From an uncultured Bacteroidales bacterium (GTDB lineage Bacteria > Bacteroidota > Bacteroidia > Bacteroidales > Paludibacteraceae): a DNA stretch of 37,743 nucleotides. Positions 32,007-37,743 of the stretch are shown here, piece after piece. The DNA lies in assembly GCA_937915765.1 (NCBI GenBank), contig CALGHE010000130.1, positions 1 through 37,743 on the forward strand, read 5' to 3'. The position numbers were made by a program, and so were the translations under genes. The notes under the pieces were generated by a model. It was given only the letters and a program-made list of their open reading frames with translations. It was not told where the DNA came from and searched no databases. Numbering within the stretch: the stretch's first letter is position 1; every line of letters starts with the position of its first letter.

Positions 32007-33308
32007 TTAATGGTTTTTTCTCAAATCCTTCACACGCACTGCCTTGCCTTCGCTCTGCGGAAGCGTTCCGTTTTCCACCAATTTAACTCGCGGAGTGAGC
32101 AATATCTCGTCTTTCAGCTGACGAGTAATTTCTTTCGTAAGAGCCTGCAGCTTAGGGAAATCATCGATTTTAACTTCGCCCAGTTCAACCTCAACCATCA
32201 TTTCGTCATTATTCCCGACAGTCTCTATTGTTATCAGATAATTCATGCCCAACTCCTTGAAGCCCATCAGAATCTTCTCTATCTGGACAGGGAAAATATT
32301 GACGCCCTTCACTATCATCATATCGTCGCTTCGGCCTTGGAAACGCGAGATTCTTCTATGAGTACGTCCGCATGGACACTCGCCTGGCAAAAACCTGGTC
32401 AAGTCTCTCGTCCTATATCTGAACAAAGGCATCGCCTCACGGTTTATCGTAGTCAGCACAAGTTCGCCGACCTCGCCTTCCGCAACCGGCTCCAAAGTCT
32501 CAGGGTCAAGGATTTCCGCAATCACATAGTCTTCCCAAATGTGCAAACCGTTCTGTTCCTTACACTCAAACGCGACACCCGGACCGTTCATCTCCGACAT
32601 GCCAAAACAATTGTACGCCTTCACGCCCAGCAACTGCTCTATACGTTTGCGCTGCTCTTCAGAATGCGGCTCTGCACCGATGCAAAGCGTAGTAAGCTTA
32701 GTGTCCTTCTTAGGATCAATACCCATCTCGAAGAACACTTCCGCCAGACGAGTTGCATAACTAGGGATGGCATGAAGCACTGTCGTGCCGAAGTCCATGA
32801 TAAACTTCACCTGACGTTTGCTATTTCCTGCCGCCGCCGGGATAGTCATGGCTCCAAGACGCTCCGCGCCGTACTGAAAGCCCAGACCTCCGGTAAACAT
32901 ACCGTAGCCCGACGTGTTTTGAAACACATCCGTGTCTCTCAGCCCCACCATATACATGCATCGCGCCACCTGATTTGCCCACTGATTCAGGTCTTCCTGA
33001 GTATGAACAATCACCGTCGGATTTCCAGTAGTGCCGCTTGATGAATGAAGCCTTACAATCTTCTCCTTAGAAACAGACGCAAGCCCGAAAGGGTAATTGT
33101 TACGCAAATCCTCCTTGGTAGTGAACGGGAAACGCTTCAAGTCGTCCAGAGACTTGATGCTTTCGGGCGTGATGCCCTTCTCTTTAAATATCTTTCCGTA
33201 GAACGGCGAATTCATCGCAATCTCCACGGTCTTCCTTAGGCGTTCAACCTGCAGTTTCTCCAAGTCCGAACGCTTCATCGTTTCAATCTCTTCCTGCCAA
33301 TATTCCAT
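32007..33308 (-). CDS. paaK: Phenylacetate-CoA ligase
   Basis: ATP-dependent ligase forming phenylacetyl-CoA (or a related aryl-acyl-CoA), 433 residues. Motifs are intact: SSSGTTGNP (89-97), NCFGMSEMNGPG for adenylate binding, YRTRD, the metal-type CPCGR, GRSDDMMIVKGVNIFP, and the C-terminal catalytic lysine in EGKAVRVKDLRK. It is much closer to canonical PaaK than the ligase at 11340-12638. It heads the operon with an ACT protein, a small membrane protein and a symporter. In gut Bacteroidetes such ligases link aromatic acids to reductive synthesis or fermentation of aromatic amino acids; indolepyruvate oxidoreductase genes, a common partner, are not adjacent. Confidence 0.95.
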   Translation of the reverse strand: MEYWQEEIETMKRSDLEKLQVERLRKTVEIAMNSPFYGKIFKEKGITPESIKSLDDLKRFPFTTKEDLRNNYPFGLASVSKEKIVRLHSSSGTTGNPTVIVHTQEDLNQWANQVARCMYMVGLRDTDVFQNTSGYGMFTGGLGFQYGAERLGAMTIPAAAGNSKRQVKFIMDFGTTVLHAIPSYATRLAEVFFEMGIDPKKDTKLTTLCIGAEPHSEEQRKRIEQLLGVKAYNCFGMSEMNGPGVAFECKEQNGLHIWEDYVIAEILDPETLEPVAEGEVGELVLTTINREAMPLFRYRTRDLTRFLPGECPCGRTHRRISRFQGRSDDMMIVKGVNIFPVQIEKILMGFKELGMNYLITIETVGNNDEMMVEVELGEVKIDDFPKLQALTKEITRQLKDEILLTPRVKLVENGTLPQSEGKAVRVKDLRKNH

Positions 33309-33413
33309 TTTATAATGAACTTTCTTTCACCTTATTCTTGGTGAATATTTTTACTATTTCCTAATTTATGAAAGACAGAAAACCAAGTCCCGGCAAATCT
33401 GGCTAACAAGCCA

Positions 33414-33445
33414 CAAATTTACACAATGTCAATGTTTTTAACAAA
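33414..33445 (-). promoter_or_regulatory. paaK-operon promoter (-33 TTTG, -7 TAAATTTG)
   Basis: On the minus strand TTTG (33445-33442) and TAAATTTG (33421-33414) are separated by 20 bases, a full match to the Bacteroidetes consensus. Confidence 0.7.
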
Positions 33446-33601
33446 AAAAGTGATTAAAAAACAAAGTTTAAAATATCCCGTTCTCAACAAGTCAAACGAA
33501 ACCATTGCGCATTTCCGCAAAAAAAACCGAACATATACGCACAAAACCATAAAAATCACGTTCTCCGCTCAGTTTCCCTTTTATAGATTCTTTTTTTTTC
33601 A

Positions 33602-33609
33602 TACTTTTG
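33602..33609 (+). promoter_or_regulatory. Putative trpS -7 box (TACTTTTG)
   Basis: Full TAnnTTTG match 50 bases before the trpS start; the upstream region is T-rich without a clear TTG at the right spacing. Confidence 0.5.
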
Positions 33610-33659
33610 CAAAACGGGTCGGAACGGCTCTTTTTTTAATATAAATTTGACTTTTTTTT

Positions 33660-34649
33660 ATGAAAACAATAGTAAGTGGAATACGTTCGACGGGCAATTT
33701 GCATCTTGGCAACTACTACGGAGCGTTGAGGAATTTTATCAAAATGCAGCATGAAAACCGCTGTTTCTTCTTCATAGCTGACTATCATTCGCTAACGACG
33801 CATCCAAACCCGAACGACTTGTACCCGAACGTGAAGAGCGTGCTGACTGATTATCTTGCAGCCGGACTTGACCCCGAGGCCGCAACTATATATGTGCAGA
33901 GCGACGTGCCAGAAGTCACAGAACTTTACCTCATGCTGAACATGCATGTGTATCTTGGCGAACTCGCAAAGACATCCTCTTTCAAGGAGAAGGCGCGCAA
34001 ACAGCCTGAAAACGTGAATGCAGGGCTGCTGACGTACCCAACTCTGATGGCTGCCGACATCCTGCTGCACAACGCGGACGAAGTGCCAGTGGGCAAAGAC
34101 CAGGAACAGCATCTGGAAATGACCAGACGTTTTGCCAGACGTTTCAACAATTTCTACGGCACTGAGTATTTCAAAGAGCCTGCAGCTTACTCCGGCGGCG
34201 GCGAACTTGTCAAGATTCCCGGTCTTGATGGAAGCGGAAAGATGGGCAAGTCTGAAGGCAACTGCATATATCTCTGCGACGACGAAAAGACTATTCAAAA
34301 AAAGGTAATGAAGGCTCTTACCGACCAGGGTCCTACTGAAATGAACTCTCAAAAGCCTGATTACATCGAGAATCTTTTCACTATCATGAAAATCGTATCT
34401 TCGCCCGACACAGTTGAGTACTTCGACGAGAAATGGAACAAGTGCGAAATCAGATACGGAGACATGAAAAAGCAGCTTGCTGCTGACATCATCGCGGCGA
34501 CAGCTCCTATACGCGAGAGAATTTTGGAAATAAACGCCAATCCGGACATACTGCACAAGGCTATCTCTTTGGGAAGGGACAAAGCTCGCGAGTCTGCTCA
34601 GAAAACGATAAAGGAGGTTCGTGAAATAATGGGCTTCAGAAGATTCTAA
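33660..34649 (+). CDS. trpS: Tryptophanyl-tRNA synthetase
   Basis: Class I synthetase that charges tRNA-Trp, 329 residues as expected for the bacterial form. The HIGH-type motif appears as GNLHLGN (12-18) and the KMSKS-type motif as KMGKS (194-198). The DEVPVGKDQEQHLEMTRRFARRFN segment of the active site is intact. It is divergent from the aryl-acid operon and has its own promoter box and a terminator. Confidence 0.97.
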   Translation: MKTIVSGIRSTGNLHLGNYYGALRNFIKMQHENRCFFFIADYHSLTTHPNPNDLYPNVKSVLTDYLAAGLDPEAATIYVQSDVPEVTELYLMLNMHVYLGELAKTSSFKEKARKQPENVNAGLLTYPTLMAADILLHNADEVPVGKDQEQHLEMTRRFARRFNNFYGTEYFKEPAAYSGGGELVKIPGLDGSGKMGKSEGNCIYLCDDEKTIQKKVMKALTDQGPTEMNSQKPDYIENLFTIMKIVSSPDTVEYFDEKWNKCEIRYGDMKKQLAADIIAATAPIRERILEINANPDILHKAISLGRDKARESAQKTIKEVREIMGFRRF

Positions 34650-34670
34650 CTTTTCAGTCTAACAATACAG

Positions 34671-34700
34671 GAGGTTGTTTTTTCAAGCAACCTCTTTTTT
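34671..34700 (+). terminator. Rho-independent terminator after trpS, abutting xerD
   Basis: GAGGTTG (34671-34677) pairs with CAACCTC (34688-34694), followed by six T residues. It ends 11 bases before the start of the recombinase gene. Confidence 0.82.
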
Positions 34701-34711
34701 CTTCATAAACC

Positions 34712-35653
34712 ATGCACATAGACAATTTTTTAGACAATCCTATCGTAAGGGAGTACAAAACGCACCTATCTTTGGAACGTGGTTTATCTGCCAATACTCG
34801 TGACGCATATCTCGAGGACCTGTCAAAACTGTTGTCGTACCTGAAAGAGGCAGGCATCAATTGCGAAGACGCCACACAGGAGCATCTTAACGACTTTCTG
34901 ATTGAACTTGGAGAAATGACAGACAAGCATGGGAAAAAGCTGACTGCAAGAAGCCGAGCCCGAATAATATCCGGCATAAAGTCTTTTTACGGCTTTCTCC
35001 ACATGACAGACGTTATAAAAGAGAATCCCACGGCCCTTATTGGCGTGCCTAAATTCTTGCAAAAGCTGCCCGACGTGCTCTCAGTTGAAGATATAGACAA
35101 ACTAGTGAGCTCAATAGACCTGAGTCATCCGCAAGGACACCGGAACAAAGCCATAATAGAGGTGCTGTACAGTTGCGGACTGCGAGTTTCAGAGCTTGTC
35201 AATCTACAGATTTCAAATATATTTTTTAACGAAGAGTACATCTCTGTATTCGGGAAAGGCAAGAAACAAAGGCTTGTGCCGATTTCGCAAAGCGCCATAA
35301 AGCTCATAAGGCTATGGATGGAAGACCGAAACCTGCTGACCATAAAAAAAGGTAACGAAGACTACCTATTCCTGAACCGCCGCGGAGCGAAACTGAGCCG
35401 CGTGATGGTATTCACAATGATTAAGCAGTATGCGGAACAGGCCGGCCTGAACACAGAAAAAATCAGTCCGCACACATTCCGCCATTCTTTCGCCACACAC
35501 CTGCTGGAAGGCGGAGCCAACCTCAGAGCCATACAAGAGATGTTAGGGCACGAATCCATCACCACTACAGAGATATACACACATACAGACATGAGCCGCC
35601 TGCGCAGCGAAATACAACAGTTTCACCCGCGCAACAGAAAGAGGCGGGACTGA
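34712..35653 (+). CDS. xerD: Tyrosine recombinase XerD
   Basis: Site-specific recombinase that resolves chromosome dimers at dif together with a partner Xer protein. It has 313 residues. The full catalytic set is present at spacings identical to E. coli XerD, shifted by ten: R158, K182, H254, R257, H280 and nucleophile Y289 (TTEIYTH). The N-terminal SAM-like DNA-binding domain covers about 9-105. Housekeeping XerD is more likely than a phage or conjugative integrase because of the length, the DVLSVEDID linker and the housekeeping context. Its start lies 11 bases after the trpS terminator, leaving no room for a separate standard promoter. Confidence 0.92.
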   Translation: MHIDNFLDNPIVREYKTHLSLERGLSANTRDAYLEDLSKLLSYLKEAGINCEDATQEHLNDFLIELGEMTDKHGKKLTARSRARIISGIKSFYGFLHMTDVIKENPTALIGVPKFLQKLPDVLSVEDIDKLVSSIDLSHPQGHRNKAIIEVLYSCGLRVSELVNLQISNIFFNEEYISVFGKGKKQRLVPISQSAIKLIRLWMEDRNLLTIKKGNEDYLFLNRRGAKLSRVMVFTMIKQYAEQAGLNTEKISPHTFRHSFATHLLEGGANLRAIQEMLGHESITTTEIYTHTDMSRLRSEIQQFHPRNRKRRD

Positions 35654-35710
35654 AACAAGAAAGGCGAGCCGCCAAGCCCGCCTATTCCCCTATAATCAAT
35701 ACCCAAATAA

Positions 35711-37033
35711 TCAGAATCTCCAGCCAAATGTAAGTGTTATGTTGTTGTTATGGCCTGTAACTTCAGACGGAGACGTCGGGATGTTGTATATTGGCATATT
35801 GTCTTCATCCAATTCCCAATAAGAAACTCCGTAATAATGCTCCTTCTTTATTTTGTGCACATAAGCCAAGTCGCAATAGAACACCCTTCCTTTATAACCA
35901 GCACCGACTGTAATGTAGTTAGTCTGTTTAGGCAATGCTATCGAGTAAGGAATTTCCTTCAGTTCAACATCACCCTCGCTCAAATCCCTGATTGGCTCAG
36001 TTACGTGGGCGAAACCTGCCCTCACCGCAACATTTTTCGCAACCATAACTTCAGCACCTACCTTAATTGTATGTGAAGCCTCCATTTCGTCATCAAACAC
36101 TCTGTCATAATCACGAGAAGCACCAGCACCAACGTAGCGTCCGTCAACCTTCATCGCTTTGTAATCCTGATAATTATATTCAATGCCTAACAAAGCGTGC
36201 TTGCCAATGACAAAGCCCAAGCTACCCTGCAACTTCAGCGGAGTCTGAAAGTCGTAACTTCTTTCATAAGCATCCCAAAGTTCATCTCCGATAACATCTG
36301 TAGACTGAATAACATCCTCATACTCCTTCACACCATTATAGTAAGTCGGAGTATGGAACGCCAAGCCCACACGCATGAAGTCCGTCGCACGAACTATAGC
36401 GCCGATTTTAAAGTTCCAGCCAGTCCCGGACACATCAAGCCTGTCGTCAAGATAATGTCCATCTACCACAGCCTCCTCATAAAGAGTGGTGCCTTCATAA
36501 TCAAGACTTGCGACACCAAAGCCGAGCCCCAAATAGAGACGGTTGCTGATGTTCAAACCGTAAGAGAAGTTCCACTCCCCTATTCCGCCGTCCTCTTTGT
36601 AAGTAGTATAGTCATACGGTTCTCCGTCAACATAAACATCCTCGTTAGTCGTTCTGCTGAAATTTTTCAAACGGTCATATCCTATTCCTAACGAAGACGT
36701 TATGTAACCGGACTTATTTCCCTTTTTACCGAAATTCAGCACAACACCGAAATTATTCACATTAATTCCAAGGCTGTTGTCATTGTCAAGATACAAATTC
36801 GGAGTGAAATTCAGGTCACAGCTGCGATAAACGCCAAGTCCCGCCGGATTATCGCGAAGCGTGCTTGCATCACCACCAAACGCCCCCATAGCTCCGGCCA
36901 TAGCCGAATAACGGGCAGTACCCAACGCCAAATCATTATGGCTGAAATTCAGCACATCGTACGCGCTCTGTGCAGATGCCACTGACACGCCAGCAGCCAA
37001 AAGCCCGCACACTAAAAAACTTTTTATTTTCAT
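35711..37033 (-). CDS. OmpP1/FadL-like outer-membrane beta-barrel protein
   Basis: A 440-residue protein with a signal peptide (MKIKSFLVCGLLAAGVSVASAQ); the start MKIKSF was chosen because an upstream in-frame ATG would place 20 residues, LLLLLI among them, before it. The mature N-terminus DVLNFSHNDLALGTARYSAMAGAMGAFGGDASTLRDNPAGLGVY (in part) is the plug region of the FadL/OmpP1 fold, and the rest is alternating strands ending in ITLTFGWRF with a terminal Phe, as in outer-membrane barrels. Relatives are often labelled hemin receptor or hydrophobic-compound transporter, without proof. The fold is shared with PorV, but the sequence is clearly different. Confidence 0.88.
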   Translation of the reverse strand: MKIKSFLVCGLLAAGVSVASAQSAYDVLNFSHNDLALGTARYSAMAGAMGAFGGDASTLRDNPAGLGVYRSCDLNFTPNLYLDNDNSLGINVNNFGVVLNFGKKGNKSGYITSSLGIGYDRLKNFSRTTNEDVYVDGEPYDYTTYKEDGGIGEWNFSYGLNISNRLYLGLGFGVASLDYEGTTLYEEAVVDGHYLDDRLDVSGTGWNFKIGAIVRATDFMRVGLAFHTPTYYNGVKEYEDVIQSTDVIGDELWDAYERSYDFQTPLKLQGSLGFVIGKHALLGIEYNYQDYKAMKVDGRYVGAGASRDYDRVFDDEMEASHTIKVGAEVMVAKNVAVRAGFAHVTEPIRDLSEGDVELKEIPYSIALPKQTNYITVGAGYKGRVFYCDLAYVHKIKKEHYYGVSYWELDEDNMPIYNIPTSPSEVTGHNNNITLTFGWRF

Positions 37034-37062
37034 ATTTCTTGCTTTTTCTATTATTAACAAAA

Positions 37063-37108
37063 GAAGAAGGTCTGCACTACCGTTACCGGACAAAGTCCAG
37101 ACCTTTTT
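37063..37108 (-). terminator. Terminator-like hairpin downstream of the Ser/Arg-rich gene
   Basis: AAGGTCTG (37067-37074) pairs with CAGACCTT (37098-37105), extended by A-T and wobble pairs. T tracts occur on both sides, so it could work for the minus-strand gene that ends at 37117. Confidence 0.6.
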
Positions 37109-37116
37109 TTTGAAAT

Positions 37117-37743
37117 TTATCTACCTCTTGATGAGCGACCAGAACTGCTTCTGCTTCCTCCAGAAGATACACCCGAACTTCTCGAGCTTGAGCGAGAAGA
37201 CGAAGAGCCGTAAGACGCTCCGCTCGAACGAGACGAACTTGACGACGAACTTCTTAGCGACGAGCCGCTTGAGCGAGAGCTGCGGCTTGAAGAGCTATTC
37301 ACCGAGCCAGACGAGCTGTTTCTGCTACTTGAACGTGAAGAACGCACGCTTTGACCTTCAGAACCGCTACGTGTAGAACGAGAACTGCGAACTGAAGAAT
37401 TATCAGAAGAGCGAGTTGCCGACCTGCGCACGGTAGTGCCGTTGCTTCTTGCTCCGGAGCGAACCGCTCCGCTATTTCTCGAAGACGAGCGAACTGCAGA
37501 ACTTCTGACAGTTGAAGACGAACGTTTTCCGTTAGTCACTACAGCCCTGCCGCCAGAAGCCCTCGAAACGGAACGTCGAGCCGGATTATGCACCGTTGTA
37601 TGATAGTACGGACGGTAACTTGGCCTGTAATGAGGATAGTAATGCCCATGATGATGGTGATGGTGATGCCAACCTCCACAATAATATGGACGATTCCAAT
37701 ATCCATAACCATAACACGGACGATACCAAGGGTCATAATACCT
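37117..37743 (-). CDS. Ser/Arg-rich low-complexity protein, partial (runs off the window)
   Basis: The frame is open to the window edge, so only the last 208 residues are visible and the real start is outside. A GTG at 37593 is not a convincing start, because the codons before it continue a coherent composition: Tyr/Pro/Trp/Arg-rich (YRPCYGYGYWNRPYYCGGW), then seven His in a row, then HYYPHYRPSYRPYYH. From about residue 60 onward the chain is almost entirely Ser, Arg and Gly. I do not recognise a family. The composition suggests a disordered, very basic tail, and the His run could bind metal. Bacteroidetes encode several secreted proteins with a short domain and such tails; whether this one is exported cannot be seen here. 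Confidence 0.7.
   Translation of the reverse strand, partial: RYYDPWYRPCYGYGYWNRPYYCGGWHHHHHHHGHYYPHYRPSYRPYYHTTVHNPARRSVSRASGGRAVVTNGKRSSSTVRSSAVRSSSRNSGAVRSGARSNGTTVRRSATRSSDNSSVRSSRSTRSGSEGQSVRSSRSSSRNSSSGSVNSSSSRSSRSSGSSLRSSSSSSSRSSGASYGSSSSRSSSRSSGVSSGGSRSSSGRSSRGR

Larger units (their letters stand above)
33309..33659. other. Divergent paaK/trpS control region
   Basis: This 351-base region has no gene. It holds the paaK-operon promoter on the minus strand (33414-33445) and a trpS -7 box on the plus strand (33602-33609). The paaK leader would be about 100 bases long; I see no known riboswitch or T-box in it or in the trpS leader. Confidence 0.45.

Noticed and set aside
31809..33041. Open frame of about 410 codons antisense to paaK and the ACT gene
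   Set aside because: The minus-strand genes have complete motifs and a promoter; the plus-strand product is Arg/His/Ser/Leu-rich without recognisable domains, as expected of a shadow.
34712..35653. Recombinase as sign of an integrated mobile element
   Set aside because: The length and catalytic spacing match housekeeping XerD, there is no att-like repeat or mobile-element gene nearby, and the neighbours are core genes.
37539..37736. Hydrophobic Ile/Val-rich frame at the right edge, minus strand
   Set aside because: It is out of frame with the Ser/Arg-rich protein, which continues through this stretch with coherent composition.

Overview
The window reads as chromosomal DNA of a Bacteroidetes bacterium, most likely order Bacteroidales. 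Four things point there: repeated TAnnTTTG -7 promoter boxes (with TTTG/TTG -33 boxes in the best cases) and few Shine-Dalgarno sites; type IX secretion genes porU and porV; a ribosomal protein S16 with a long Ala/Glu/Lys tail; and lipoproteins whose first residues after the lipobox Cys resemble Bacteroidetes surface-export signals. No tRNA, rRNA, CRISPR array or intact insertion sequence was recognised. Most genes are housekeeping genes in short operons.

Layout. 1-2146: a minus-strand AAA ATPase/nuclease-like gene flanked on both sides by the same inverted repeat. 2147-5764: dnaK (-) and pgk (+), divergent, with operator-like palindromes between them. 5822-8127: a secreted protein of unknown function and rpsP (both -). 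8222-14170: an apparent plus-strand operon hisH-hisF-C45 acyltransferase-PaaK-like ligase-xseA-xseB with tiny gaps or a 4-base overlap. 14171-14725: a gene-free stretch with two tandem degenerate ~146-bp repeats. 14726-18026: a secreted penicillin-V-acylase/bile-salt-hydrolase-like enzyme (-) and recJ (+) with a strong leader hairpin. 18071-20897: two lipoproteins. 20946-22611: prfA and a SUI1/YciH factor (-). 22695-28227: a fumarylacetoacetate-hydrolase-family enzyme, porU (split by a frameshift) and porV (+). 28242-29713: ispF, an HD-domain protein and a C_GCAxxG_C_C protein (+). 29798-33445: a minus-strand operon paaK-ACT protein-40-residue membrane protein-sodium/solute symporter. 33602-35653: trpS and a XerD-type recombinase (+). 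35711-37743: an OmpP1/FadL-like outer-membrane protein and a Ser/Arg-rich protein running off the window (both -).

Most notable: (i) porU, the T9SS sortase gene, carries what looks like a one-base deletion in an A run, leaving two frames that meet in an ATGA stop/start overlap; (ii) the ATPase gene sits between two copies of a TGAGCTATAA inverted repeat, resembling a cassette or self-regulated unit; (iii) an acyl-CoA-ligase-like gene follows an AAT-like (C45) acyltransferase gene, an activation-plus-transfer pairing that suggests an undescribed N-acylation or deacylation route; (iv) a 12-mer, TTTAAGGCAACT, recurs just after gene ends and resembles the tandem repeat after xseB; (v) a 40-residue membrane protein lies between the ACT gene and the symporter.
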